Positions 17,379 to 26,282 of a stretch of 64,000 nucleotides of DNA are shown here, piece after piece. The DNA is taken from assembly GCA_903939515.1 (NCBI GenBank), contig CAJAHH010000076.1, positions 1 through 64,000 of the forward strand, read 5' to 3'. Under the pieces are notes generated by a model, which had not been told where the DNA came from, did no database searches, and saw nothing but the letters and a program-made list of their open reading frames with translations. The translations under genes and the position numbers were made by a program. Every line of letters starts with the position of its first letter. Position 1 is the first letter of the stretch. The DNA comes from an uncultured Verrucomicrobiota bacterium. GTDB taxonomy: Bacteria > Verrucomicrobiota > Verrucomicrobiia > Limisphaerales > UBA9464.

Positions 17379-18215
17379 ATGAACACGTCACCCACTCCGG
17401 ACCTCATCTTTGATGTGGGGATGAACAATGGTGATGACGCGGCATTCTATCTCGAATGTGGTTTCAGAGTCGTTGCCGTTGAGGCCAACGAGGCCTTCTG
17501 TGGTCAAGTGGCGGCCCGTTTTCCAGAAGCTGTTCGCGATGGCCGGTTGGTGATTCAGAACGTGGCGGTGGCGGGAGAACCTGGCGAAGTGGAGTTCTGG
17601 ATCAACGAAGATCATCCGGAATGGAGCGCACTCGACGTGGCCAGCGCGGCTCGCGGCGGCCATCGGCATCGGAAGGTGACGGTGCCCGCCGTCCGCTTTG
17701 GAGATCTGCTGCGTCAACACGGGGTTCCGCACTACCTCAAAGTGGACATCGAAAGCGCCGACCATTTCTGCCTCGATGGACTTCGCGAAGTGGGTTTGCC
17801 CGATTACCTGTCGGTGGAGGTCTCGGATGTGGCCTTGGTCGATGCCTGTGAGGCGCTGGGCTACCGACGATTCATGCTGGTGGAGCAAAGTTCATTGCTT
17901 CCGATCGACGATTGGTCTGGGCCATTGGGTTGGACGGCACAATTTCCCAGAATCCTGACGGCGCATCGGGCGTGGCCGTATCGCCTCATCCGTAAACTGG
18001 CGGGTTATCAGCGGATCCGGACGTTGGGGCAGCGGTCCCGGCGGTTTCCGGGTCGTGATTTTCCGATCGGCTCCTCGGGCGATTTTGGATCAAACCTGAT
18101 GGGAACATGGGTGTCCGGTGATGCGGTCAAAGCCTTGTGGCACGTCCATTATCGGCACTGGACCTCCCATGGACGCGAGTTTTGGTGCGACCTTCACGCC
18201 TCGCGGGAGGAGTGA
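17379..18215 (+). CDS. FkbM-family SAM-dependent methyltransferase
   Basis: From ATG at 17379 the product has 278 residues. The SAM-binding motif is DVGMNNGDDAAFYLECGFRV (about 9-28), followed by the acidic VVAVEANE. HYLKVDIESADHFCLDGL (about 125) is the FkbM hallmark. Family members O-methylate sugars or polyketides. A C-terminal extension of about 90 basic residues (GYQRIRTLGQRSRRF) follows. The gap to the preceding isomerase gene is 128 bp, so co-transcription is possible. The target is unknown. Confidence 0.88.
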   Translation: MNTSPTPDLIFDVGMNNGDDAAFYLECGFRVVAVEANEAFCGQVAARFPEAVRDGRLVIQNVAVAGEPGEVEFWINEDHPEWSALDVASAARGGHRHRKVTVPAVRFGDLLRQHGVPHYLKVDIESADHFCLDGLREVGLPDYLSVEVSDVALVDACEALGYRRFMLVEQSSLLPIDDWSGPLGWTAQFPRILTAHRAWPYRLIRKLAGYQRIRTLGQRSRRFPGRDFPIGSSGDFGSNLMGTWVSGDAVKALWHVHYRHWTSHGREFWCDLHASREE

Positions 18216-18290
18216 TGCAGTGGGGAGCGATGCACTGGCCAGCAAACCAATAGGGGGCCGAAGGAGCGCGGCAAGAATGAGGTGAGCCCG

Positions 18291-18304
18291 TCGTCGATCG
18301 ACGA
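18291..18304. repeat. Perfect 14-bp palindrome
   Basis: TCGTCGATCGACGA is its own reverse complement. It lies in the gap after the FkbM gene. It could be a protein-binding site or chance. Confidence 0.5.
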
Positions 18305-18335
18305 AACCAGGATGTTTCTTTGCTGATTTCAGTGG

Positions 18336-18365
18336 GTAGCACCCGCTCCCAAGTTGGGGAAGCGG
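18336..18365 (+). repeat. REP-like site: GTAG plus hairpin
   Basis: GTAG at 18336 is followed by CCGCTCCCAA, one base, and TTGGG-GA-AGCGG, an imperfect stem-loop with a two-base bulge. GTAG 5' of an imperfect palindrome is the layout recognised by RAYT transposases, and a RAYT gene lies 2 kb away. The 267-bp repeat copy 2 starts nine bases later. Confidence 0.5.
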
Positions 18366-18374
18366 CTTGGAGGT

Positions 18375-18640
18375 TGTCAGTGACCGTGTGAAAACCGATG
18401 AAATCTGCCGGTTTGAAAACCACTGAGCCCAGAAACTCAACGGATCATCAATCCGGCTGAGCTTGTCGGTTGCCCAAACGAATTCTGATCAACTCAGGTG
18501 GGCCTCAGTCGCATTAGGCCTCATCTGGAAGAAGGAAGAAACGCAGGCGCTCATCCTAGAAGAAAACGGGTCCGAGGATCCGGCAAAACCGCGGATTTCA
18601 AACCGGCCACTTTCCATGGATTCCGGAACGTTGCTCAGAG
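18375..18640 (+). repeat. 267-bp dispersed repeat, copy 2
   Basis: This matches 832-1098 in the same orientation from TGTCAGTGAC to GTTGCTCAGAG. It keeps the inverted subterminal words GCCGGTTTGAAA and TTTCAAACCGGC. It carries no open frame of note. Its ends fall between the FkbM gene and the PQQ-propeller gene. Confidence 0.75.
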
Positions 18641-18956
18641 GATGTTTATTATTCCGACCGGGCTTGATCCCAGACGTCGACAGCAGTTGGTTCGTTGCTC
18701 GTGAGAAGCGTCAAGGTTGCTTCAAGGAGTGTCTTAAGGTTAAGAAACCTATCAAAACCCAAGATTCCCGTGGGTCACGTATCGAAAGATCGGAGAATTC
18801 TCAACGCAGGCGAGACCGTCGTTCTCACCTTCCAAACTTCTGGTCTTGCTGGCCTTCAAGGCAATGGGAACTCCCGGTTGCTGGGAGCCACTGACCGTCG
18901 GAGGCAACCGATCCTGAAGGTCAACCCACCGGAAACGGCGAGGCCCCCCAGGATCA
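18641..18956. other. Non-coding stretch, nothing recognised
   Basis: This stretch of about 316 bases separates the repeat from the 3' end of the propeller gene. Short open frames exist on the plus strand, but none has a start context, a recognisable motif or sensible composition. It may hold relics of an older insertion. Confidence 0.4.
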
Positions 18957-20198
18957 TTACGGGGACTTCACATTGAAGCAGTGGATCAACTCCTGATCGC
19001 GCAGATAGAGTCGTCCGTTGACGACGACCGGGTGCGGCCAAATGCCTCCCTGAGGACTCCGTTTGGAGCTCAGCGGCGCCAGTTTGAAGCGACTCAACTC
19101 CTTCCATCCCTGAGTACTCGCCTCCACCAGAGCGACATCCCCATTGCGCTCATCGAGGCAGAAGAGCTTTCCATCGGCGTAGGTGACGGATCCCTTTCCA
19201 AAGCCCTTGTGGGACCAGATTTCTTTGCCAGTTTTGAGTTCTTGGCAGACCCAGCCAGCCCCGTCGGAGTGGCCGTAAAGGTATCCATCGACGCAAATAA
19301 CCCCGCCATGGTGATTTTTCATCACCTTGTTGGAGTAAAGTGGAGCGATTGAGTTATTGGTGCCCAAGCGAACCGCCTCACATCCCACACCATATCCAGC
19401 GGTCACATAAACGATCCCGTCCTCATAGATGGGGGTTGGAATGACGGCCACCCGTCCTGGAAAGTCTTTCTTCCATAGAACGGAGCCATCCTTGGGGGAT
19501 ACCCCGAAGAAGCGATTCATCACCAACTGGACGACCTGAGGTTGGCCGTCGTGTTGGATCAGGATTGGAGAAGAATACTGAGCCTTGTCCGTAAGCCCTG
19601 AAGTGCGCCATCGGACTGCACCGGAGGATTTGTCCAATCCGGCGAGAGTTCCCTGAGCTCCGCCCGGGGTGCAGATCACAGTATCGCCCACCACCAGTGG
19701 GGATTCCGTATAACCCCAATCTTGGAGCTGACCGCCCAAATCGGTGACCAGATTCTTAGACCAGATCAATTTTCCACTCTTGGCCTCGACGCAAATCAGC
19801 AGGCCCTGTCCACCGATGGCGAAGACTCGATCACCATCCACCGTCGGAGTCATCCGAGGCCCATCCCCCCAACCATTCGGGTATTTTTGGCCCGCTGCCG
19901 AGCTCCACAATTCTTTTCCGGTGGAAGCATCCACTGCTAACAGAAATTCCTGTCCATCCCGCAGACCCATTGTGAACAGAGAGTTTTTTGCGATCGCGAA
20001 GCCGGCATAACCCAAGCCTGCATTGGTGAACGACCAGACCTGTTTTGGCCCATCCTGAGGCCACTGGGCCAGCAAGCCCTTGTCTGGAGAATGGTCCCTG
20101 CGTGAATCACCCCGCCACTGAGGCCAATCCGCCCCAAAAGCGGACAAAGCCAGCAACGAACCCAAAGCCCACGAAACCCAAGAATTTAAAACCCTCAT
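18957..20198 (-). CDS. Exported PQQ-type beta-propeller protein
   Basis: About 413 residues from ATG at 20198 (ATG at 20213 is also possible). A signal peptide (MRVLNSWVSWALGSLLALSA) precedes ADWPQWRGDSRRDHSPDKGL, the opening that typifies this family of exported PQQ-like outer-membrane-protein-assembly-type propellers. Repeats with WSS/WSK/WRT/WKK tryptophan-docking words recur about every 45-60 residues (GKELWSS, GKLIWSKN, GAVRWRT, GSVLWKKD, GKEIWSHK), giving seven or eight blades. PQQ itself need not be bound. These proteins are very frequent in Verrucomicrobiota and Planctomycetota. No partner gene is obvious. Confidence 0.88.
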   Translation of the reverse strand: MRVLNSWVSWALGSLLALSAFGADWPQWRGDSRRDHSPDKGLLAQWPQDGPKQVWSFTNAGLGYAGFAIAKNSLFTMGLRDGQEFLLAVDASTGKELWSSAAGQKYPNGWGDGPRMTPTVDGDRVFAIGGQGLLICVEAKSGKLIWSKNLVTDLGGQLQDWGYTESPLVVGDTVICTPGGAQGTLAGLDKSSGAVRWRTSGLTDKAQYSSPILIQHDGQPQVVQLVMNRFFGVSPKDGSVLWKKDFPGRVAVIPTPIYEDGIVYVTAGYGVGCEAVRLGTNNSIAPLYSNKVMKNHHGGVICVDGYLYGHSDGAGWVCQELKTGKEIWSHKGFGKGSVTYADGKLFCLDERNGDVALVEASTQGWKELSRFKLAPLSSKRSPQGGIWPHPVVVNGRLYLRDQELIHCFNVKSP

Positions 20199-20316
20199 AA
20201 AGTGAAGGATCATTCGATAGAGCACCAGTTCCCAACAGTCAACCAGTCAAACCCAAATAAAGTGACAGGTTCAATATTTTTGACTTACTGGGGTCGCGGT
20301 GTCTAGATTTCGAGAT

Positions 20317-21294
20317 ATGAGGCTGGCGCGGATCAAAGGGGAGTGTTCTGAGGGTGCTGTGTACCATTGCATTTCCAGGACTGTGGGCGGGCAGATGCTA
20401 CTGGATGATCTCTGCAAGGCTCGGTTGGTGGATTTGTTAATGCCGCTGGCACGGTTCTGCGGGTTGGAGGTGATCACTTATTGCATGATGGGGAATCACT
20501 TCCATCTGCTGCTGCGGGTTCCAGTGCCTGTGGCGTTGAGTGATGAGGAACTGTTCCGTAGGGCTGAGGGTTTTTACGGGTCGCAGGGGGTTTTGGTGGT
20601 CCAAGCTCGGGATGCGATGATGAGGCCAGGCAAGGGCAAGATGCCGGGCTACATCCGCCAGACGCTTCTAGGGCGAATGGGCGATGTGTCGGTGTTTATG
20701 AAGGAATTCAAACAGCGTTTCAGTCGCTGGTACAATCGACGGACGGAACGCTTTGGTACTCTTTGGGCCGAGCGCTTCAAAAGTGTGCTGGTGGAGGACT
20801 CTCTTGGGGCTTTGCGCACGGTCGCCGCTTACATTGATCTCAACCCAGTGAGGGCAGGTTTGGTGGGTGATCCTAAAGATTATCGATTCTGCGGCTACTC
20901 GGCGGCACTGGTGGGGCAAAGGGATTTGCAAAGAGGAATTATGGGGATCTTCTCGAAGCTGAATTGGGGGCAAGCGGCGGCTCGTTATCGGGAATCCATG
21001 TTTGTTCAGGCAGGGGTTGGTGGGCATAGCTCAAAGCGGGAATTGGATCGGGAAACCATTCGTGCAGTGCTCTTGCAGGGAGGAAAGTTGAGCGAGGCTG
21101 AAATTCTGCGGCTGAGGGTTCGACATTTGACGGATGGGGTGGCGTTGGGCTCTCGCAAGTTTGTGGATGCAGTTTTCTTCCGGTACCGTCCGTTCTTCGG
21201 GCCCAAACGCCGAGACGGGGCGCGTCCTATCCGAGGCACACCTTGGTCAGACCTGTCGACACTGCGAGATTTGCGGGTCGATGCGCTTGGATGA
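20317..21294 (+). CDS. REP-associated tyrosine transposase (RAYT, Y1/HUH family)
   Basis: The 325-residue product has an N-terminal Y1 transposase domain. GAVYHCISRTVGGQMLL opens it, the HUH metal site is in MMGNHFHLLLR, and FKQRFSRWYNRR carries the candidate catalytic tyrosine. RFGTLWAERFKSVLVED and AYIDLNPVRAGLV are standard RAYT words. RAYTs nick REP hairpins and are normally single-copy, domesticated genes. ATG at 20317 is preferred to GTG at 20299, because homologues begin with a basic MRxARIK-type sequence. The C-terminal 100 residues look like an added helix-turn-helix region. Confidence 0.9.
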   Translation: MRLARIKGECSEGAVYHCISRTVGGQMLLDDLCKARLVDLLMPLARFCGLEVITYCMMGNHFHLLLRVPVPVALSDEELFRRAEGFYGSQGVLVVQARDAMMRPGKGKMPGYIRQTLLGRMGDVSVFMKEFKQRFSRWYNRRTERFGTLWAERFKSVLVEDSLGALRTVAAYIDLNPVRAGLVGDPKDYRFCGYSAALVGQRDLQRGIMGIFSKLNWGQAAARYRESMFVQAGVGGHSSKRELDRETIRAVLLQGGKLSEAEILRLRVRHLTDGVALGSRKFVDAVFFRYRPFFGPKRRDGARPIRGTPWSDLSTLRDLRVDALG

Positions 21295-21354
21295 GTTTGT
21301 TTATGAATTGCTGATGGGCACTTGCTGCTGAGATTGAGGACCTCTGCAGCAATC

Positions 21355-21386
21355 GGATTGGCACCGGTGGTCCCGTAAATGCCAAT
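21355..21386. repeat. Inverted repeat after the RAYT gene
   Basis: GATTGGCA and TGCCAATC form a perfect 8-bp stem around a 16-base loop that itself contains CACCGGTG. It lies 60 bp after the transposase stop and lacks a T run. It could be a REP-type site or a transcription end. Confidence 0.4.
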
Positions 21387-21449
21387 CAGGCTTGGCGTGA
21401 GAATCCTCTGGCAATGGGTTGATCGGGTGCCGTCTCCTGTCCGAAGACA

Positions 21450-22193
21450 ATGGCAATGCGTACAAGACGGGTGTTGTTGGTAGATTCGGTGATTTGGCCC
21501 CCGGGCTTGGAGCCGGATCCCCGTCGCGATGTCTGCGGTTGGTTCACCCGGTGGACTCCCAGATCCATCCCGGTGGAGTGGTGCAGGGTCGGTGTCGAAT
21601 CGGATATCAACCCGTTGTATTCACCGGCGGAATGGGATGGGGTCATTCTCAGTGGTTCGCCCCGAGATGCTTGGAATGACGACCCGGTCAACGTGCAGTT
21701 GGGCGAGTGGATCCTTCGATGCCGGGATGCCGGGGTGCCGGTCCTTGGGGTGTGCTATGGTCACCAACTCATGGCCCGAGTTTTGGGAGCGACGGTGGAG
21801 CCGCACCCGCAAGGCCTGGAGTTGGGAAATACTCCGGTGACGCTCACTGCTGCCGGCCGGATGTCGAAGTTGTTTGATGGGATTCCAGACAGCTTTGACG
21901 TGCTGTCGAGCCATTCCGATGTGGCGTCCGACATTCCAATCGGGGTGACCCATACGGTGGCCGGCACCTTTGCGCCGATTCAGGGAATTCAAGACTCCAC
22001 GCAACTGCTCCATGGGGTCCAGTTCCATCCAGAGACGGATCCTGAGGTGCTTCGCTCAATTTGGAATCCACGACGCGAGTTGTGGCGCCCGCGTGTCCGT
22101 TTTAATTTGGACGAGGTGTTGGACAACTTGCAACCGACACCCTGGGGTCCGCAAATTTTGCACAATTTTCTGCACCATTTCGTTCAGGGATGA
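21450..22193 (+). CDS. Class I glutamine amidotransferase-like hydrolase
   Basis: The 247-residue protein is a stand-alone class I GATase. The nucleophile elbow is GVCYGHQLMA with the catalytic Cys near residue 104, and the His-Glu pair lies in QFHPETD near 190. GVILSGSPRDAWND supplies the oxyanion part. Beside a glutamine-synthetase-like ligase and two dehydrogenases, the natural role would be hydrolysis of a gamma-glutamyl amide, as done by PuuD-type enzymes. It could also be a GMP-synthase-like amidotransferase. It is the first of four co-directional genes with gaps of 28-49 bp. The alternative start is ATG at 21456. Confidence 0.85.
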   Translation: MAMRTRRVLLVDSVIWPPGLEPDPRRDVCGWFTRWTPRSIPVEWCRVGVESDINPLYSPAEWDGVILSGSPRDAWNDDPVNVQLGEWILRCRDAGVPVLGVCYGHQLMARVLGATVEPHPQGLELGNTPVTLTAAGRMSKLFDGIPDSFDVLSSHSDVASDIPIGVTHTVAGTFAPIQGIQDSTQLLHGVQFHPETDPEVLRSIWNPRRELWRPRVRFNLDEVLDNLQPTPWGPQILHNFLHHFVQG

Positions 22194-22242
22194 CCCTTGG
22201 CCCAATGACCTGATTGCAACAATCTCTTTCGATCTAAACAAC

Positions 22243-23397
22243 ATGAGCCTGACTGCCTTTTCTTTCCCAACGCGAACTCTCTATGGCGCTGGCGCGCTGG
22301 CTGAATTGCCGGCCGCCCTAGTTAAACTTGGTGTGCACCGTCCGCTCGTGGTCACCGATGGGGGACTGGTGAAGACCGATGCATTCGCACAACTCGCTGC
22401 GGTACTCGGTGCCGACGATCAAGGTAAGAAGTGGTTCGTCTTTGATGGGGTGCATCCCAATCCGGTTGAGGAAGATGTGCGCCAGGCGGCCGCCGCGCTG
22501 AGGGATCATCAGTGCGACGGGGTGATCGCTATTGGCGGTGGAAGCCCTTTGGATGCCGGTAAGGCCGCGCGTCTGTTGGCACTTCGCCCCGGCTACGATC
22601 TTTCGAAGTTCTACGACGAGTCCGACTGGAGTGGCCTGCTGCCGCTGGTGGCCATCCCCACCACCGCGGGCACTGGTAGTGAGGTGGGTCGCAGCTCGGT
22701 GATCACCCTCGATGCCACCCATCGCAAGGCGGTGCTCTTCAATCCCGAAATGTTGGCCAAACTGGTGATTCTAGATCCCGCGCTGACGGTGGGCTTGCCG
22801 CCTCACCTGACCGCTGCGACCGGGGCCGATGCGTTGACGCACTGCATCGAAAGCTTCACCTGTCCGTCTTTCCACCCGATGTGCGATGGCATTGCTCTCG
22901 AGGGGGTTCGGTTGATCTTTGAAGCGCTTCCCAAGGCGTATCGCGATGGCAAGGACCTGGAAGCCCGCGGCCATATGCTCGTGGCGGCAGCCATGGGCGC
23001 TGTGGCTTTTCAGAAGGATCTGGGAGTGGTCCACTCATTGGCTCACCCGCTGTCTTCCATTTGCGGAATGCACCATGGATTGGCCAATGCCCTTTGCCTG
23101 GTGGCCAGCCTGCGATTCTGTAGTGCGCGCCGTCCGGGAATATACCGACGTGTAGGACAGGCCGCTGGGCTGGAGGTAGTCAAACTCTCCGACGTTCAAG
23201 CAGACCAAGTTACGATTGCGTTCGTGGAGTCCTTCTTGGCGGGGTTGGGCTTGAATAAGAAGCTCTCGCAGCACGGGGTGCGCCCCGAGCATCTCGACGC
23301 ACTGGTGGCCCAGGCCTGGGAAGACCCCTGCCACCGGACCAATGCCGTACCAGTCACCATCGAAGACTTGCGCGCTCTGTACCTCGAAGTCCTCTGA
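22243..23397 (+). CDS. Iron-containing alcohol dehydrogenase
   Basis: The 384-residue protein is a group III Fe-alcohol dehydrogenase. IGGGSPLDAGKAARLLAL binds the nucleotide, and PTTAGTGSEVGRSSVI is the classic family motif. Metal ligands are expected in DALTHCIESF and in the His-rich HSLAHPLSSICGMHHGLANAL-like block. ATG at 22243 gives the normal length; the frame stays open upstream but is out of family there. It lies between the amidotransferase and an aldehyde dehydrogenase and may oxidise a gamma-glutamylated amino alcohol to the aldehyde. A general alcohol or 4-hydroxybutyrate dehydrogenase is the alternative. Confidence 0.92.
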   Translation: MSLTAFSFPTRTLYGAGALAELPAALVKLGVHRPLVVTDGGLVKTDAFAQLAAVLGADDQGKKWFVFDGVHPNPVEEDVRQAAAALRDHQCDGVIAIGGGSPLDAGKAARLLALRPGYDLSKFYDESDWSGLLPLVAIPTTAGTGSEVGRSSVITLDATHRKAVLFNPEMLAKLVILDPALTVGLPPHLTAATGADALTHCIESFTCPSFHPMCDGIALEGVRLIFEALPKAYRDGKDLEARGHMLVAAAMGAVAFQKDLGVVHSLAHPLSSICGMHHGLANALCLVASLRFCSARRPGIYRRVGQAAGLEVVKLSDVQADQVTIAFVESFLAGLGLNKKLSQHGVRPEHLDALVAQAWEDPCHRTNAVPVTIEDLRALYLEVL

Positions 23398-23446
23398 CAA
23401 ACGACGCTCCATACCTGCTTCCCCAATCCTTTTCCCATCTCCTCCC

Positions 23447-24874
23447 ATGATTCCTCACCAATTGTTTCTGGACGGCCGCTACATCGGGGTCGACGGCACT
23501 CCGAAGACGCGACTGATTAATCCTGCCACGGCCGAAGTGTTCGCAGAAATCGATGCCGCCACGGCGAGGGAAGTCGAGTATGCCGCTGCCTCCGCCAACT
23601 TCGCTTTCGAGTTTGGTTGGCGCGATCTGGCCCCGGGCAAGCGAGCCTCGGTGCTTTTTAAGATCGCCGCTGTGATCCGAGAAAATGCCGAGGAGTTGGC
23701 TCGGCTAGAGGTTCTGCAGGTGGGCAAGCCACTGGCCGATGCCCGTGATGAAGTCGCTCTGGGGGCGCGGGTTTTTGAATATTACGCGGGAGGCATCAGC
23801 CGGTTCTACGGTCAGACTATTCCGGTCGCCCGCGGAGGGCTCGATTTCACTCTGCGCCAACCGCTGGGAGTCATCTCGGCCATCGTGCCGTGGAATTTCC
23901 CCTTTGCCATCGCCTGTTGGAAGGTGGCTCCGGCGCTGGCCGCCGGGAATGCCGTGTTGCTGAAGCCAGCCTCCATTTCGCCGCTCACCGCGCTGAAATT
24001 GGGAGAACTGGCCCACGCGGCCGGGCTGCCGGCGGGCGTTCTGCAGGTGATCACGGGTCCTGGTGGAACCTTGGGTGACGCGCTGGTCACCCACCCGCTG
24101 GTGCGTAAGGTGTCCTTCACCGGTTCTACCGAGGTGGGGCGCCGGATCATGGAGCTAGCCGCGCGGAACTTGACTCGGATCTCGCTCGAATTGGGTGGCA
24201 AGTCTCCCAACATCATCTTCGCTGATGCCGACTGGGAGAAGGCGGCCGATGCCGCGCCGATGTCCGTCTTCGCTAACACAGGCCAAGACTGCTGCGCCCG
24301 GAGCCGTGTTTATGTCGAACGCCCGGTGTACGAGAAATTCGTGGAACGATTCGCGGCGGCCACCCGCAAGCTCATCGTGGGCGATCCTTTGAATGAGGCA
24401 ACTCAACTGGGCCCTTTGGTCTCCTCCGCGCAGCGGCAGGTGGTCGAAGATTATCTGGCAGACGCACGACGGTGCGGCAGCACGGTGGTGTGCGGGGGAG
24501 GGCGCTTGCCCTCGGCTGGCTTCTATCTGGAGCCCACGATCCTCACGGGCGTCGCTCCCGAACACCGCTGCTGGCGCGAGGAGATTTTCGGCCCGGTTGC
24601 GGCGGTGGTTCCGTTTGATGACGAGGCGGCGATGCTGATCGATGTGAACGCATCGCCCTATGGCCTGAGCGGCTCGGTCTGGACGAACAACCTCTCACGC
24701 GCGTTTCGGGTGACCCGAGCGGTCCAAAGTGGCGTGCTCTCTATCAACAGTCACAGCAGCGTTCATGTGGAGGCTCCGTTCGGAGGCTTCAAGCAGAGCG
24801 GGCTGGGCCGCGACCTCGGCATGGCTGCGATGGAAGGCTACTCAGAGGTTAAGAACGTGTACGTGGCCGAATAA
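23447..24874 (+). CDS. NAD(P)-dependent aldehyde dehydrogenase
   Basis: The 475-residue protein is a typical ALDH. The nucleotide site includes IVPWNFPFAIACWKVAPALA and SFTGSTEVG. The general base Glu is in LELGGKSPNIIF, and the catalytic Cys in NTGQDCCARSRV (about 278-279). PFGGFKQSGLGRDLG near the C-terminus is typical of the betaine/aminobutyraldehyde group. It starts with ATG at 23447, 49 bp after the alcohol dehydrogenase. In context it would oxidise the aldehyde made by that enzyme to the acid, as PuuC does for gamma-glutamyl-aminobutyraldehyde. Confidence 0.93.
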   Translation: MIPHQLFLDGRYIGVDGTPKTRLINPATAEVFAEIDAATAREVEYAAASANFAFEFGWRDLAPGKRASVLFKIAAVIRENAEELARLEVLQVGKPLADARDEVALGARVFEYYAGGISRFYGQTIPVARGGLDFTLRQPLGVISAIVPWNFPFAIACWKVAPALAAGNAVLLKPASISPLTALKLGELAHAAGLPAGVLQVITGPGGTLGDALVTHPLVRKVSFTGSTEVGRRIMELAARNLTRISLELGGKSPNIIFADADWEKAADAAPMSVFANTGQDCCARSRVYVERPVYEKFVERFAAATRKLIVGDPLNEATQLGPLVSSAQRQVVEDYLADARRCGSTVVCGGGRLPSAGFYLEPTILTGVAPEHRCWREEIFGPVAAVVPFDDEAAMLIDVNASPYGLSGSVWTNNLSRAFRVTRAVQSGVLSINSHSSVHVEAPFGGFKQSGLGRDLGMAAMEGYSEVKNVYVAE

Positions 24875-24902
24875 CTCGCAGCACTTCCCACTCATATTCC
24901 TA

Positions 24903-26249
24903 ATGACTCTCCAAGAGCTCAAGGCCCAGGTTAAATCGGGCGCCGTCGACACGGTCCTCGTGGCCATCCCCGATCCGTTTGGCCGACTCGTGGGCAAGCG
25001 TTTCCATGCAGGCCATTTTCTGGAGTCGGTGGTGTCCCACGGAACCCATGGCTGCAGCTACTTGCTCACGGTCAACCTCGACATGGATCCGTTGGATGGG
25101 TTTGCCGTCGCCAATTGGGATTCGGGTTTCGGTGATTTTGAGATGCTGCCCGATACGGCCACGTTCCGGCTGATGCCCTGGCTTCCCGGTTCGGCGTTGG
25201 TCCTTTGCGACTTCCGGCACGCCAACGGGTCGCCCGTGGCTGAAGCCCCGCGCTCGGTGTTGCGCCGCCAGTTGGATCGGCTCAAGGAACGCGGCCTCAC
25301 CTGCTTCTGCGCCAGCGAGTTGGAGTTTTATCTCTATGAGCAGACTTACGGTGCTGCCTTCGAAGCCGGTTATCGGAACCTCAAACCTTCGAGCGATTAC
25401 CGCATCGACTACCACTTGATGCAGCCCGGCCGCGATGAACCGCTGATGCGGGCCATCCGCAACGGACTCACGGCCGCGGGTGTGCCGATCGAGAGTAGCA
25501 AGGGCGAGTGGAGCCGGGGCCAGCATGAGATTAATTTCACCTACGGCGAGGCCATGGAGATGGCCGATCGACATGTCGTCTTCAAGCAGGGGGTCAAAGA
25601 GATCGCCGGACAGCACGGCAAGTCGGTGAGCTTTATGGCTAAGGTCGCACCGACCGAGGCGGGGAACTCCTGCCATATTCACATGAGCCTGTGGAAGGCC
25701 GGCCGCAACTTGTTCTGGGATCCGAAGGCCAAGACGGGTTCCACACTGTTCCGGCAATTTTTGGGCGGGTTGCTGAAATATTCTCCTGAGTTGTGCCTGT
25801 TCTACGGTCCGACGATCAACAGCTACAAACGCTATCAGGCCGGGAGTTGGGCTCCGACCCGCATGGCTTGGGCCCAGGACAACCGGACCACCGGGTTCCG
25901 CGTGGTGGGGCAGGGTAATGGTTACCGCCCGGAGAACCGCATGCCCGGGGCCGATGCCAATCCATACCTGGCTTTTGCGGCCATGATCGCGGCCGGTTTG
26001 GCGGGCATCGATGAGGGGCTCGACTGCGGTGAGCCGTATTCCGGCAATGCCTATATCGATCCGAACTTGCCGCGTCTGCCCTCAAGTCTAATCGCGGCAG
26101 CCGACCTCTTCAACGGGTCGCGGTTGGCCCGCGAGGCCTTCGGCGACGGGGTTGTCGACTTTTCAGTGCACCACGCCCGCCTTGAACATCAGGCTTTTAG
26201 CAACGCGGTGACCGACTGGGAAAAGCAGCGCTACTTCGAGCAAATCTGA
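24903..26249 (+). CDS. Glutamine-synthetase-like gamma-glutamylamine ligase
   Basis: The 448-residue protein has the GS fold. ASELEFYLYE holds the metal Glu ligands, KVAPTEAGNSCHIHMSLW the His region, and NSYKRYQAGSWAPTRMAW with DNRTTGFRV the nucleotide and substrate loop. GADANPYLAFAAMIAAGLAG closes the barrel. It lacks a canonical adenylylation site and looks like the GS-like ligases (PuuA, GlnA3/GlnA4, IpuC) that join glutamate to amines. The alcohol and aldehyde dehydrogenases beside it suggest an amino alcohol such as ethanolamine as substrate. True glutamine synthesis is less likely. It ends the four-gene set, 28 bp after the ALDH gene. Confidence 0.87.
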   Translation: MTLQELKAQVKSGAVDTVLVAIPDPFGRLVGKRFHAGHFLESVVSHGTHGCSYLLTVNLDMDPLDGFAVANWDSGFGDFEMLPDTATFRLMPWLPGSALVLCDFRHANGSPVAEAPRSVLRRQLDRLKERGLTCFCASELEFYLYEQTYGAAFEAGYRNLKPSSDYRIDYHLMQPGRDEPLMRAIRNGLTAAGVPIESSKGEWSRGQHEINFTYGEAMEMADRHVVFKQGVKEIAGQHGKSVSFMAKVAPTEAGNSCHIHMSLWKAGRNLFWDPKAKTGSTLFRQFLGGLLKYSPELCLFYGPTINSYKRYQAGSWAPTRMAWAQDNRTTGFRVVGQGNGYRPENRMPGADANPYLAFAAMIAAGLAGIDEGLDCGEPYSGNAYIDPNLPRLPSSLIAAADLFNGSRLAREAFGDGVVDFSVHHARLEHQAFSNAVTDWEKQRYFEQI

Positions 26250-26282
26250 GTTTCAGATCAGCTCCTTAGACGGGCTGAAAAC

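Noticed and set aside
18695-18976. Short plus-strand frame after the 267-bp repeat
   Set aside because: No recognisable motif, no good start context, and it runs into the 3' end of the propeller gene.
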